A stretch of 64,000 bases of DNA from Nocardioides sp. GY 10127 (GCF_004919085.1 NZ_STGL01000009.1:62001-126000); one strand, 5' to 3'; positions 30,673 through 40,139 are shown, numbered from the stretch's first letter. Notes: generated by a model from the sequence alone, not told the origin. Program-made: numbers and translations.

Positions 30673-33035
30673 GCGTCCGCCTCCTGCCGCGTCGGGGCCT
30701 CCTGCAGTGTCGGGGTCCGGCGCAGCGGGATGCCCAGCAGCGCGGCGACGGCCAGGGCGGGCGGCAGGCCGGTCTCGAGGTCGACGAGCGCGTCGAGGGC
30801 GTCCCCGGCGGTGGGGGCGGCCGGCCCGCGGCGCAGCCGGGTGCCCAGCTGCCGGCGCTCGGCGGGCTGGTAGCGCGAGAAGGTGCGCCGCAGCAGCGGC
30901 AGCAGGTCCTCGAAGACCTCGTCGCTCACGCCCGCGACCCACGCGTCGACGAGGCCGAGGAGCACCTCGTCGTGCAGGAGCAGCAGGGCGTCGCCGTCCA
31001 GGAAGCCGTCGAGCCAGGCGGCCCCGGCGGGCGCGGGCGCCGCGCGGGACAGCCGCCTGCCCATCCGCGCCGCGGCCTCGCCCGCGTCCAGGTGCCCGCC
31101 GTCGAGCAGCAGCCGGCAGGCCCGCCCCGAGACCGAGCCGTGCACGCGGTCGTCGCCGGCCACCGAGCCGAGGGCCTGCGTCCACGCCGGCCCGAGCTCG
31201 GCGGCGGTGTCGCCGGCCAGCAGCGCCAGCCCGCGGTGGGCGGAGTCCACGGCCGCGCGCAGGTCGGCGGCCGCCTCGTCGTCCAGGGAGGCTGCGGAGG
31301 CCCGCAGCCCGACGCAGGCCCGCAGCGTGACGGTGCGCAGGACGCCGGCCACCCGCTCGGTCTCCGAGCCCCGGACGTCGCCGTAGCGGCGGGTGCGGGC
31401 CAGCGGCTCGACCGCCCGCAGCAGCGCGAGGGTGTCGTGGGCGCGCACGGTGAGCGCGGCCAGCGCGTCGACGACGGCCGGCAGCGCCTCGGGCAGCTCG
31501 GCCACCAGGCACTGCTCGACGAGGCGGCCGAGCGCGCCGAGGTCGCCTGCTCCGGCCGCCTCCTCGACGACCTTGGCGGTGGCCGCGTCCAGCACCGTCG
31601 TCCCGTGCAGGCCGGCCTCGACCACGGCCACCGCGAGCCCCGGCTCCCACGCCAGCTCCCAGGTCTCGCGGAAGGTGCCGGTGCCGGTCGAGTCGACCTC
31701 CTCGCCCCAGTGCACCCCCAGCAGCCGGAGCCGGTGCAGCAGCAGCGAACGCGCCCGCTGGTTCTCCCGGCGCAGGTCGAGCACGAGGGTCTGGGGCGTG
31801 GCCGACGGCTTGAGCCGCACCGCCCGCTGCTGGCGGGCGAGGTCCTGCGCCAGCGGCGTCTGCGGGACGCGCTCGGGCACCGACCCGAGGTCGGAGCCGA
31901 CCACGAGGCGCTCGTGCACGAGCCGCATCGGCAGCTCGGAGCCACCGCAGAGCACGGCGGTCGTGGCGTCGGTGAGCTCCGGGAGCCCGACGGAGGGGCG
32001 GCTGCGCAGCGCGGCCAGCGCCTCGGCCGCCCGCACGGTGTCGACGACGGAGGCCGGCGGTGCGTCGATGCCCTCCTCGCGCAGCTCGCGCGCGACCCGG
32101 GCGAGCCACCCCGCGACCACGTCGGTGCCGTCGCGCCAGGCGGCGAACAGGTGCTGGTACCAGCCGGGGCTGGTCACGCCCGCGCCGTAGCCGCTGCCGC
32201 GCGCCAGCCGCCCGGCCGACCAGGGCGCCCAGGTCGCGGTCACCTTCACCCTGGGCAGCTTCGCCAGCGTCCTGGCGTCGGCGGTCTTCGTCGGCCACGC
32301 GCCCTGTCGCAGCGCCGGCGCGTGGTACGCCCCGCACACCACCGCGACCACCTCGTGCGCGGCCGCGACCTCGCGCAGCACGCGCCGCATCGCGGCCTCG
32401 CGGCGGTCGTTCTCGGGGTTCGCCGCCGGGTCCTGCTCGGACTCCAGCGCCCGGACCTCGGCCATCGCCTCCGCGACCGCGTCGAACGCCTCCAGCGCCG
32501 AGCCGGCCGTGGCCGACCGGTGCTCCACCGCGTCCTCCCACCAGCGCTCCGGGTCGTCGTACCCGGCCGTCTCCGCCAGCACGGCCAGCGGGTCCAGGCG
32601 GGCGCGGCTGCGGGGCGGCGGGGGCACGGCGTCCTCGCCCTCGGCCTCCGCCTGCGAGGCGAGGGCGAAGGCGTGGGTGGCGGGCAGGTCCGCGAACCGC
32701 ACGGGCAGCCCGCGGGCCACCGCCCAGCGCAGCGCGACCCACTCGGGGGAGAAGTCCGCCATCGGGTAGAAGGACGCCCGCCGCGGCTCGTCCGCGACGT
32801 AGACGAGCCCCGCGACCGGCGGCACGAGGTCGGGGTCCCCGGCGTGCGCGGCGAGGACGTCGAGCTCCGGCGGCCCCTCGATCACCACCGCGTCCGGGGC
32901 GAGCTCCTCGAGCGCGGCGAGCACCGAGCGCGCCGAGCCCGGCCCGTGGTGGCGCACCCCCAGGACGTGCACGCCCGCCCGGCGCAGCAGCGGCCCGGCC
33001 TCCGCGGCGCCGGCCACGTCCTCAGTCGAGGTCAC
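30669..33035 (-). CDS. DUF5682-family protein with TraB/TIKI-like motifs
   Basis: 788 residues from GTG 33035, overlapping MoxR by 14 nt. The N-terminal domain has VHVLGVRHHGPGSARSV followed by LAPDAVVIEGPPELD, and later VVAVVCGAYHAPALR. This H..S..E plus VxGxxH layout is what one sees in TraB/TIKI/EreA-like metal-dependent hydrolase folds, so I infer a related fold. The C-terminal ~450 residues are helical and repeat-like with no known motif. It belongs to an operon type (SWIM, DUF5691, MoxR, DUF5682, VWA) I have seen in many bacteria, with no known function. Confidence 0.8.
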   Translation of the reverse strand: MTSTEDVAGAAEAGPLLRRAGVHVLGVRHHGPGSARSVLAALEELAPDAVVIEGPPELDVLAAHAGDPDLVPPVAGLVYVADEPRRASFYPMADFSPEWVALRWAVARGLPVRFADLPATHAFALASQAEAEGEDAVPPPPRSRARLDPLAVLAETAGYDDPERWWEDAVEHRSATAGSALEAFDAVAEAMAEVRALESEQDPAANPENDRREAAMRRVLREVAAAHEVVAVVCGAYHAPALRQGAWPTKTADARTLAKLPRVKVTATWAPWSAGRLARGSGYGAGVTSPGWYQHLFAAWRDGTDVVAGWLARVARELREEGIDAPPASVVDTVRAAEALAALRSRPSVGLPELTDATTAVLCGGSELPMRLVHERLVVGSDLGSVPERVPQTPLAQDLARQQRAVRLKPSATPQTLVLDLRRENQRARSLLLHRLRLLGVHWGEEVDSTGTGTFRETWELAWEPGLAVAVVEAGLHGTTVLDAATAKVVEEAAGAGDLGALGRLVEQCLVAELPEALPAVVDALAALTVRAHDTLALLRAVEPLARTRRYGDVRGSETERVAGVLRTVTLRACVGLRASAASLDDEAAADLRAAVDSAHRGLALLAGDTAAELGPAWTQALGSVAGDDRVHGSVSGRACRLLLDGGHLDAGEAAARMGRRLSRAAPAPAGAAWLDGFLDGDALLLLHDEVLLGLVDAWVAGVSDEVFEDLLPLLRRTFSRYQPAERRQLGTRLRRGPAAPTAGDALDALVDLETGLPPALAVAALLGIPLRRTPTLQEAPTRQEADA

Positions 33036-34143
33036 GACAGGCCCGGTAGAGGTCGGCCCACTCGCGCCGGTCGCGGACGACGGTCTCGAGGTACTCCTGC
33101 CAGACGATCCGGTCCTGCAGCGGGTCCTTCACCACCGCGCCCACGAGCGAGGCGGCCACGTCGTCCGCCCCGACCCGGCCGTCGCCGAAGTGCGCGGCCA
33201 GCGTCGCGCCGTTGACGACGACGCTGATCGCCTCGGCGGTCGAGAGCGTCGCGGTGGGCGAGCGCAGCGCGGTGCGCTGGTCGTCGGTCGAGCCCGAGCG
33301 CAGCTCGCGGAAGACCTGGACGACGCGGGCGACCTCGTCGGCGTGCGCCACGTCGGCGGGCAGCGCCAGCCCGGTCGACAGCGAGGCCACGCGGGTGCGG
33401 ACGATGTCGACCTCCTCGGCCAGCGTGTCGGGCAGCGGGAGGACCACCGTGGTGAAGCGGCGCTGGAGGGCGGAGGAGAGGTCGTTGACGCCCTTGTCCC
33501 GGTTGTTCGCGGTCGCCACGACGTTGAACCCCGGCCGCGCCTGCACCTCGGTGTCGAGCTCGGGCACGGGCATCGTCTTCTCCGAGAGCAGGGAGATGAG
33601 GGCGTCCTGCACGTCCGCGGGGATGCGGGTGAGCTCCTCGATCCGCGCGATCGCGCCGGACTCCATCGCCCGCATCACCGGGCTCGGCACCAGGGCGCCC
33701 CGGCTCGGCCCCTCGGCCAGCAGGCGCGCGTAGTTCCAGCCGTAGCGCAGCGACTCCTCCGGCGTTCCCGCCGTGCCCTGCACCAGCAGGGTGGAGTCGC
33801 CGCTGATCGCCGCGGCCAGGTGCTCGCTCACCCACGTCTTGGCCGTGCCGGGCACGCCGAGCAGGAGCAGCGCGCGGTCGGTGGCCAGCGAGGCCACCGC
33901 GACCTCCATCAGCCGGCGACGGCCGACGTACTTGGGGCTGATGACGGTCCCGTCGGCCAGCGTGCCGCCCAGCAGGTAGGTGGTCACCGCCCACGGCGAG
34001 AGCCGCCAGCGCGGGGGGCGGGGTCGGTCGTCCGCCGCCGCCAGCGCCGCGAGCTCGCCCGCGAACGCCTGCTCGGCGTGCGGGCGCAGCACGCCGTCGG
34101 GTGCCTGGTCGGTGGCCTGGTCGGCTGCGGGGTGCGTGGTCAT
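33022..34143 (-). CDS. MoxR-family AAA+ ATPase
   Basis: 373 residues. Walker A LLLLGVPGTAKTW, a Walker B position reading IARIEELTR (Glu where most AAA+ proteins have Asp), sensor 1 VVATANNRDKGVND and arginine finger ALQRRF. The N-terminus (~75 residues) precedes the AAA core. The ATG overlaps the DUF5691 stop (ATGA). MoxR proteins act as chaperone-like remodellers with VWA partners, here encoded two genes downstream. Confidence 0.9.
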   Translation of the reverse strand: MTTHPAADQATDQAPDGVLRPHAEQAFAGELAALAAADDRPRPPRWRLSPWAVTTYLLGGTLADGTVISPKYVGRRRLMEVAVASLATDRALLLLGVPGTAKTWVSEHLAAAISGDSTLLVQGTAGTPEESLRYGWNYARLLAEGPSRGALVPSPVMRAMESGAIARIEELTRIPADVQDALISLLSEKTMPVPELDTEVQARPGFNVVATANNRDKGVNDLSSALQRRFTTVVLPLPDTLAEEVDIVRTRVASLSTGLALPADVAHADEVARVVQVFRELRSGSTDDQRTALRSPTATLSTAEAISVVVNGATLAAHFGDGRVGADDVAASLVGAVVKDPLQDRIVWQEYLETVVRDRREWADLYRACRDLD

Positions 34144-35615
34144 CGGAAGGCCTCCGTGAGTGCGGGGACGAGGTCGAGCAGGGTGGCGAGGCGGTGCAGC
34201 GGGTGGGCCGGGCCCTCGGCCGGCGCGAGCCGACGCAGGGTGGTGGCCACCGCCGGGTGCAGGCGGTCGGCGAGGACGTCGACGAGGTCGGTGAGGACGT
34301 GGGGCGGCCGCTGGAGCCGCTCGAGCCGGGCGAGCACCACCAGGCTCGTCGCCTCGTCCCACGGGCCGGGGAGCAGCCGGACGGCCGAGGTCAGGTCGGG
34401 CACCGACGTCACGGCGCCGACCCGCGCGAGCACGAGCGGCCCGCGCTCGGCCTCGGGGAGGACGGCGGCGATCCGCGCGTCCCAGGTGCAGCGCAGGACC
34501 GCCCGCGCCCACTCCACGTCGCCGCGCAGCGCGACCGCCCGGAGCAGGCCCGGCAGCGCGTCGGAGCCCGCGGCGGCGAGGCTGCGCACGACCACCTCGG
34601 GGGTGACGCCGTCGGCGGTCCACACCTCCAGCGGCGCGCCCGCGGTGATCCGCTCCAGCCACCAGCCGCGGCGGGACCGGCCCCTCGGCGCGGGGCCGAG
34701 ACCGTCGCGCGGGGCGGCCGCCGAGTCGTCCGGCAGCGCGACCTCGACGCCGCGGCGGAGCCGGCCCTGCGGCACGACCAGGGAGTCCAGGACGTCGCCC
34801 AGCCGCCGGGCGCGCGGCGAGCCGGGCAGCGCGTCGAGCAGCGCCAGCGCCCGCTCGCGCACCGCGGCCGACCGGTCGTCGAGGGCCGACTCGAGGAACG
34901 CACCGTCGGCCTCCGACAGCCCCGCCTCGAGCGCGGTGAGCAGCTCTGCCCGCACCTCGGCCCGGTCCTGGCGCCAGGTCGAGGTGAGCAGCGCGAGCCC
35001 GGCCGCCGGGTCGGCCGCGCGGAGGCGCCGCAGGGCCACCGCCCGCTGCGCCGACGGCAGCAGCCGCCACGCCGCCTCGTCCGGGTGGGCGGGGTCGACC
35101 GGGGACCCGCCGCGTGCCCAGGCCCACTCCTTCCGGCCGCCCGCGAGCCAGGCGCCCCGGGCGTCGAGCACCGGGAGCACGGCCGGGCGCAGCGACGGCT
35201 GCTGCGTGCCCGTCGTAAGCAGGCCGACGAGCGTGGGGTGCGGCGCGCGGACGCCGCGGGTCGCGGCCGCCTCCAGCCACCGGCGCAGCGCGTGCGGGGT
35301 GAGGGCGCCGACGGGCGATTGGGTGAGCAGCAGCGTGAGCAGCTGCCCGGCGCGGGCGGGCGCAGGGTCGAGGACGTCGGGCGGGCTGGGCTCCGGCCAC
35401 GCCTCCGCCTCCGGGGGGACCGCCGCGGCCCGGCGCAGCACCGAGCCGGCCGCCGCGGCGTCGAGCAGCGCGGTGGCGGGGTCCGCGTCGGGGCGGACGG
35501 GCAGCGGGGAGGCCAGGTCGGGCGGCAACGGTCGACGGGCCGTCCCGACGAGCGCGCTCGCCTCGACGGCCTCCCACCAGGCGCGGACGCCCGCCGGCGT
35601 CGCGGGCGCGCTCAT
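34140..35615 (-). CDS. DUF5691-like helical repeat protein
   Basis: 491 residues, start overlapping the SWIM gene stop. It is Leu/Ala/Arg-rich and mostly alpha-helical, with a HEAT-like rhythm (for example ALEAGLSEADGAFLESALDD, RERALALLDALPGSPRARR). The N-terminal SALVGTARRPLP motif is what I associate with DUF5691. No catalytic motif is visible. A scaffold or adaptor between the SWIM protein and the MoxR ATPase is a reasonable but unproved role. Confidence 0.75.
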   Translation of the reverse strand: MSAPATPAGVRAWWEAVEASALVGTARRPLPPDLASPLPVRPDADPATALLDAAAAGSVLRRAAAVPPEAEAWPEPSPPDVLDPAPARAGQLLTLLLTQSPVGALTPHALRRWLEAAATRGVRAPHPTLVGLLTTGTQQPSLRPAVLPVLDARGAWLAGGRKEWAWARGGSPVDPAHPDEAAWRLLPSAQRAVALRRLRAADPAAGLALLTSTWRQDRAEVRAELLTALEAGLSEADGAFLESALDDRSAAVRERALALLDALPGSPRARRLGDVLDSLVVPQGRLRRGVEVALPDDSAAAPRDGLGPAPRGRSRRGWWLERITAGAPLEVWTADGVTPEVVVRSLAAAGSDALPGLLRAVALRGDVEWARAVLRCTWDARIAAVLPEAERGPLVLARVGAVTSVPDLTSAVRLLPGPWDEATSLVVLARLERLQRPPHVLTDLVDVLADRLHPAVATTLRRLAPAEGPAHPLHRLATLLDLVPALTEAFR

Positions 35616-37003
35616 GCGCCCGCCCCCGCCGCCGAGGGGGAGCCCACGGTGTCCGTGGCGCCGGGCAGGTCTGTGGCGTCCGGCAGGTCCGGCGAGACCG
35701 CCAGGGCCCGGAAGCCGCCCGCCTCCAGCTCGCCGAAGACCCGTGCGGGCCTGCCGCCGGTGGCCGCGGCCAGCACCCAGGGGTCCTCGCCGTCGAGCAG
35801 GGGCACGGTGCGGCCCGCGGCGTCCTGCACCGCGGAGGCGCCGACCCGCGCGTCCTCGAGGACGACGGGCACCCGCTCGCACCACGGGTTGCGCCGCCAG
35901 GCGGCGGCGAGCAGGCGCCGCGCGCCGTCGAGGTCGGTGCCGAGACCGGGGTCGACCGGCAGGGGAGCCGCCGGCTCGACGAGCACCGGCTCGGCGGCGA
36001 ACAGCGCGCGCCGCGGGCTCGACCCGGGATAGAGCGCCACCGGCGCCCCCAGGACGCTGCCGGCCAGCCCCGCGGTCGGCAGGGCGCCCCCACCGGCGGC
36101 GAACTCCAGCAGCCGGACGGTCTCGCCGCAGCGTCGGCCGTGCAGCCACGTCCGCTGCTCCTGCACCCGGCCGCGGTCGGTGCGGTGCGCGCCCAGCACC
36201 ACCCACTCGTCCTCGATCGCCTCGCCCGCCCGCACCTCGGCGCTCGGCAGCGCCCAGCCCACGTAGGCGCGGAGGTCGGCGGCGAGCTCGCCCGGCAGCT
36301 CGGCGCGGCGGCGCCAGGCGTGCACGGCGGTCCACCACCGCCCGACCTCGTCGAGCAGGGCGTCGGGCCAGTCGGGGCGCCGGAGCACCTCGGAGCCGGC
36401 GTCCCGGACCCGCTCGGCCAGGCCGCCGAGCTGGGCGTCGACGAGCCGCGCGGCGGTCTGCTCCCACCACGACGTCGGCCGCGACCGCGCGTCCGCGGTG
36501 CCCGCCCGCGCGAGGTCGAGGAGCCAGGCGGCGAGGTCCTCGACGCCGTCGTCCATGAGCGCGAGCCGGGCCGCCAGCCGCTTGGCCTGGGCCTCGGTGT
36601 CCACCGGCTTCGCGGGCGCCGCGTCGCGCACGGCCGCGGCTCGCGCCCGCTGCTCCGCCCACGCGCGGGCGGCCGGGTCGGCGGCGGCCGCGTCGGGGCC
36701 GGCGTCGCCCTCCAGCAGCCCCCGCACCCACAGGGAGAGCAGCGCGAGGGCGTGCTTGCAGGGGAACTTCCGGCTCGGGCACGAGCACCGGTACGCGGGG
36801 CCGGTGAGGTCGACGCTCACCTGGTACGGCGTCCGCCCGGACCCCTGGCACTGCCCCCAGACCAGCGTGTCGGTGGCGCCGGTGGCCGACCACGGGCCCG
36901 ACCCCGGCGGCAGCGTCAGGCGGCGCGCCGCAGCCCACGAGGACGCGTCGGGCGCCGCGCGCTCGACGCGCTCGAGCGTCCACTCGTGGTCCGGCGCTGC
37001 CAT
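35612..37003 (-). CDS. SWIM zinc-finger protein
   Basis: 463 residues from ATG 37003 (GGGGGAGG nine bases upstream; ATG 37012 directly abuts that SD and is less likely). The SWIM motif CxC..CxH reads CSCPSRKFPCKH at about residue 72. The rest is mixed, with Trp-rich helices (WWEQTAARLVDAQLGG) and C-terminal beta-rich parts. SWIM domains bind nucleic acid or protein. It is the first gene of the SWIM-DUF5691-MoxR-DUF5682-VWA operon, all overlapping. Confidence 0.85.
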   Translation of the reverse strand: MAAPDHEWTLERVERAAPDASSWAAARRLTLPPGSGPWSATGATDTLVWGQCQGSGRTPYQVSVDLTGPAYRCSCPSRKFPCKHALALLSLWVRGLLEGDAGPDAAAADPAARAWAEQRARAAAVRDAAPAKPVDTEAQAKRLAARLALMDDGVEDLAAWLLDLARAGTADARSRPTSWWEQTAARLVDAQLGGLAERVRDAGSEVLRRPDWPDALLDEVGRWWTAVHAWRRRAELPGELAADLRAYVGWALPSAEVRAGEAIEDEWVVLGAHRTDRGRVQEQRTWLHGRRCGETVRLLEFAAGGGALPTAGLAGSVLGAPVALYPGSSPRRALFAAEPVLVEPAAPLPVDPGLGTDLDGARRLLAAAWRRNPWCERVPVVLEDARVGASAVQDAAGRTVPLLDGEDPWVLAAATGGRPARVFGELEAGGFRALAVSPDLPDATDLPGATDTVGSPSAAGAGA

Positions 37004-37026
37004 CGCGGCCATCCTCCCCCACGACG

Positions 37027-37064
37027 CCGACAGCCCCCACCGCCGAGGCGGTGGGGGCTGTCGG
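37027..37064. terminator. Very strong hairpin terminator downstream of GH3
   Basis: CCGACAGCCCCCACCGCC and its exact complement form 18-bp arms, just beyond the stop of the GH3 gene (minus strand) and 24 bp upstream of the SWIM gene start, separating the two units. Confidence 0.85.
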
Positions 37065-37087
37065 GACGGGGCTTCTCGCCCGGGCCG

Positions 37088-39370
37088 TCAGTGCGCGGCG
37101 TTGGCCTTCTCGAGCAGGTCGACGAGGCCCTGCTTCACGGCGGCCGGGTCGGAGCCGGGGGCGAAGCCGAGCAGGCGGCCGACGGGGATCGCACCCATCA
37201 TCTCGGCCATGTCGGCACCGAGGCTGGCGTCGTCGTTGCCGCTCTCGGCCATCCCCTTGGCGAAGGGCAGGGCGTCGGTGATGCCGGCGCCGGCCACCGG
37301 GTCGGCGAGCACCTCCTTGAGCGTGGACTCCAGCGTGAGCGGCAGCAGCACCGTCTCGCCGGCGAGCTCGACCGAGCCCTCCAGCGGCAGGTCGCGGCTC
37401 GAGGCGCCGACCCACACGGAGTAGGCGCCGGGCTCGAGCACGAAGTGGTCCACGCGCGGGTCCCACACCTCGAGGTCGCGGTTCTCGATGCGGATCTCGA
37501 CGGTCGCGCTCGCGCCCGCCTCGAGGTCGACCGAGGCGAAGCCGCCGAGGGTGCGGACGGCGCGCTGGTAGGCCGAGCCGGGGAGGCCGACGTAGGCCTG
37601 GACGACCTCGCGGCCGGCGCGGTCGCCGGTGTTGGTCACCGTGACGGTGGCGGTGAGGCCGGCGTCGTCGGCGGCCAGCGAGAGGCCCTCGGTCCGGAAC
37701 GTCGTGTAGGAGAGGCCGTGACCGAACGGGAAGGCCACCTCCATCTCGCGGGCGTCGTACCAGCGCATGCCCACGAAGAGGCCCTCGCCGTAGCGCACGT
37801 GCGAGTGCTCGCCGGGGAAGCAGAGGTAGGCGGGGGTGTCCGCCAGGCGCAGCGGGACGGTCTCGGTGAGGCGGCCGGACGGGTTGACGGCGCCGAGCAG
37901 GACGTCGGCGATCGCCTTGCCGCCACCCTGGCCGAGCAGCGCGGCGTCGAGGATCGCGGGGACGCCGGCCAGCGGCGCGACGTCGACGACCGAGCCGTGG
38001 GTGAGCACGACGACCGTGCGCGGCTGCGCCGCGGTGACGGCGGCGAGCAGGGCGAGCTGGTCGGCCGGCAGGGAGAGGTCGGTGCGGTCGTAGCCCTCGG
38101 ACTCGATGCCGTCGGTGAGCCCGAGGAAGAGCACGCAGACGTCGGCGGCGGACGCGGCGGCGACCGCCTCGTCGACCAGCGCCTGGTCGGGCTCCATCGA
38201 GGCGGCCCAGCCGGCGGCGAAGGTGACCTGGGCGCCGGGGGCGGCGGCCACGACCTCGTCGAGGGGGACGTCGAGGCGGGTCGGGTTCACGTGCGAGCTG
38301 CCGCCGCCCTGGAAGCGCGGGGTGCGGGCCTGCTCGCCGACCACGGCGATCGAGCCGGTGCCGGCCAGCGGGAGCAGCGGTGCGCCGTCGACGGCGTCGT
38401 TGCGCAGCAGGACGATCGAGCGGGCCGCGGCCTCGCGGGCGAGCTCGTGGTGGGCGTCGACGTCGAACGTGGCGTCCGGGCGGGCCGCGGCGTGCGCGCG
38501 GGCAGCGAGGCCGGCCACGCGGGCGGCGGCGCGGTCCACGGCCGCCTCGTCGAGCTCGCCGGCCTTCACGGCGTCCACGACCGCGGCGTCGGAGAGGCCG
38601 CCGTCGGCGGGCATCTGGAGGTCGAGCCCGGCGCCGGTGGAGGCCGGGCGGTCGGCCACGGCGCCCCAGTCGGAGACCACGAGGCCCTCGTAGTCCCACT
38701 CGCCCACGAGCACCTCGGCGAGGAGGAAGGCGTTCTGGGAGACGAGCACGCCGTTGACCCGGTTGTAGGAGCACATGACGGTCCACGGCTGGCTGTCGCG
38801 GACGGCCCGCTCGAAGGCGCGCAGGTAGATCTCGCGCATCGGGCGCGGGTCCACGTCGGAGGAGGACCGCATCCGGTCGTCCTCCTGGTTGTTCAGCGCG
38901 AAGTGCTTGAGCGAGGCGCCGACGCCGCGGCTCTGGATGCCGTTGATCCAGGCGGCGCCCATGGAGCCGCTGATCAGCGGGTCCTCGGAGTAGTACTCGA
39001 AGCTGCGGCCGCCCAGCGGCGAGCGCTTGATGTTGACGCCGGGGCCGAGCAGCACGTGGACGCCGGCGGCCTGGCACTCGTCGCCGAGGGCCTCGCCGAC
39101 GCGGTGCACCAGGTCGGTGTCCCAGGTCTGGCCGAGCCCGGCGGCGGGCGGGAAGCAGGTGGCGGGCAGCGAGCCGCCCATGCCGAGGTGGTCGCCCTTC
39201 TCCTCCTGCTTGCGCAGGCCGTGCGGGCCGTCGCTGACCACGACGTCCGGGATGTCGCCGACAGCCTTGGTGCGCCAGAACGAGGCACCCGAGCCCAGGG
39301 ACGCCTTCTCCTCCAGGGTGAGGCCGCTGATGGCGGCGAGGTCGGTGTGCGGGCTGTCGGTGGGACCCAT
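37088..39370 (-). CDS. Glycoside hydrolase family 3 (beta-glucosidase-like)
   Basis: 760 residues from ATG 39370. GH3 N-terminal barrel with VSDGPHGLR, GPGVNIKRSPLGGRSFEYYSED, KHFALNNQE and nucleophile Asp in GLVVSDWGA; then the alpha/beta sandwich (RSIVLLRN, VVGEQA) and a fibronectin-III-like C-terminal domain (GREVVQAYVGLPGSA). An additional ~80-residue tail ends the protein. There is no signal peptide, so it acts on imported oligosaccharides. It is divergent from a TetR regulator, sharing an operator at 39450. Confidence 0.9.
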   Translation of the reverse strand: MGPTDSPHTDLAAISGLTLEEKASLGSGASFWRTKAVGDIPDVVVSDGPHGLRKQEEKGDHLGMGGSLPATCFPPAAGLGQTWDTDLVHRVGEALGDECQAAGVHVLLGPGVNIKRSPLGGRSFEYYSEDPLISGSMGAAWINGIQSRGVGASLKHFALNNQEDDRMRSSSDVDPRPMREIYLRAFERAVRDSQPWTVMCSYNRVNGVLVSQNAFLLAEVLVGEWDYEGLVVSDWGAVADRPASTGAGLDLQMPADGGLSDAAVVDAVKAGELDEAAVDRAAARVAGLAARAHAAARPDATFDVDAHHELAREAAARSIVLLRNDAVDGAPLLPLAGTGSIAVVGEQARTPRFQGGGSSHVNPTRLDVPLDEVVAAAPGAQVTFAAGWAASMEPDQALVDEAVAAASAADVCVLFLGLTDGIESEGYDRTDLSLPADQLALLAAVTAAQPRTVVVLTHGSVVDVAPLAGVPAILDAALLGQGGGKAIADVLLGAVNPSGRLTETVPLRLADTPAYLCFPGEHSHVRYGEGLFVGMRWYDAREMEVAFPFGHGLSYTTFRTEGLSLAADDAGLTATVTVTNTGDRAGREVVQAYVGLPGSAYQRAVRTLGGFASVDLEAGASATVEIRIENRDLEVWDPRVDHFVLEPGAYSVWVGASSRDLPLEGSVELAGETVLLPLTLESTLKEVLADPVAGAGITDALPFAKGMAESGNDDASLGADMAEMMGAIPVGRLLGFAPGSDPAAVKQGLVDLLEKANAAH

Positions 39371-39449
39371 CCGGGGCTCCTTCGCGTCGGGGAGAGGTGC
39401 GTGCGCGGCCACCACCCGCCGGGGAGGCGGTGTGACCGGGGCTACCAAA

Positions 39450-39470
39450 AAACAGTACAGCGTTCTGTTT
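39450..39470. promoter_or_regulatory. TetR-type operator between GH3 and its regulator
   Basis: The 21-bp inverted repeat AAACAG-N9-CTGTTT, with extra symmetric bases inside (ACAGtAC / GTtCTGT). It lies 80 bp upstream of GH3 and 32 bp before the TetR start, overlapping where the TetR -35 would be. It probably mediates autorepression and GH3 control. Confidence 0.7.
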
Positions 39471-39501
39471 CTTGGCGGAAGATCCCGTTACAGTGCGGCG
39501 C

Positions 39502-40122
39502 ATGACGGGCCGGCGGCAGTACGCGAAGGGCGCGGCCAAGCGGGAGGAGATCCTGCAGGTCGCGCTGGAGGTGGTGGGTCGTGCGGGGCCGAGCGGGGCC
39601 ACGGTGCGCGAGATCGCCGCCGCCGCGGACATCAGCCCGACCGGCCTCATGCACCACTTCGGCTCCAAGGACGAGCTGTTCGCCGCCGTCCTCGCCGCCC
39701 GCGACGCCGACTCCACGCGGTTCATGCCGGCGGCCGGCCCCGCGCTGGACCGCCTCACCGACGGGCTCACCGCGCTCGTGCGCCACAACGCGGACGTCGC
39801 GGGCCTGGTCGAGCTCTACGTCCAGGTCCTCGCCGAGGCCATGGGCGTCGACCACGCCGCCCACGCCTACGCCGCCGAGCGCTACGTCCGGGTGCGCGCG
39901 GCGATGTCCGGGGCGCTGGCCGCGGCGGTGGCCGAGGGGGACCTGCGCGCGGACCTCGACCCCGACGTGGCGGGCGCGCTGCTCGTGGCCACGATGGACG
40001 GCCTGCAGAACATGTGGCTCTACGACCGGTCGCTCGACATGGCGGCCCACCTGGAGTCGCTGCTGCTCTCGTGGCGGGCGCCCGTCGGCGCGGACGTGGC
40101 GAGCGCCGGCGTTGACACGTGA
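39502..40122 (+). CDS. TetR-family regulator
   Basis: 206 residues. ATG 39502 is preceded at seven bases by TACAGT, suggesting a leaderless mRNA; a TTG at 39472 would extend the protein into the operator. HTH region: REEILQVALEVVGRAGPSGATVREIAAAADISPTGLMHHFGSKDELF. The C-terminal ligand domain has LVELYVQVLAEAM and LLVATMDGLQNMWLYD. It probably represses the divergent GH3 gene in response to a sugar or glycoside, although most GH3 regulators are LacI-type. Confidence 0.88.
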   Translation: MTGRRQYAKGAAKREEILQVALEVVGRAGPSGATVREIAAAADISPTGLMHHFGSKDELFAAVLAARDADSTRFMPAAGPALDRLTDGLTALVRHNADVAGLVELYVQVLAEAMGVDHAAHAYAAERYVRVRAAMSGALAAAVAEGDLRADLDPDVAGALLVATMDGLQNMWLYDRSLDMAAHLESLLLSWRAPVGADVASAGVDT

Positions 40123-40139
40123 CGCCCACCACCTCACCA

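Noticed and set aside
27538..30873. An 1111-codon plus-strand open frame opposite the response regulator, aldo/keto reductase and VWA genes
   Set aside because: Shadow of three recognisable minus-strand genes; it has no motif and an implausible composition.
34140..39788. An 1882-codon open frame on the minus strand spanning DUF5691 and GH3
   Set aside because: It is an antisense or out-of-frame shadow across GH3 and the SWIM gene; only its last 491 codons (34140-35615) have protein-like composition and overlap the SWIM stop correctly.
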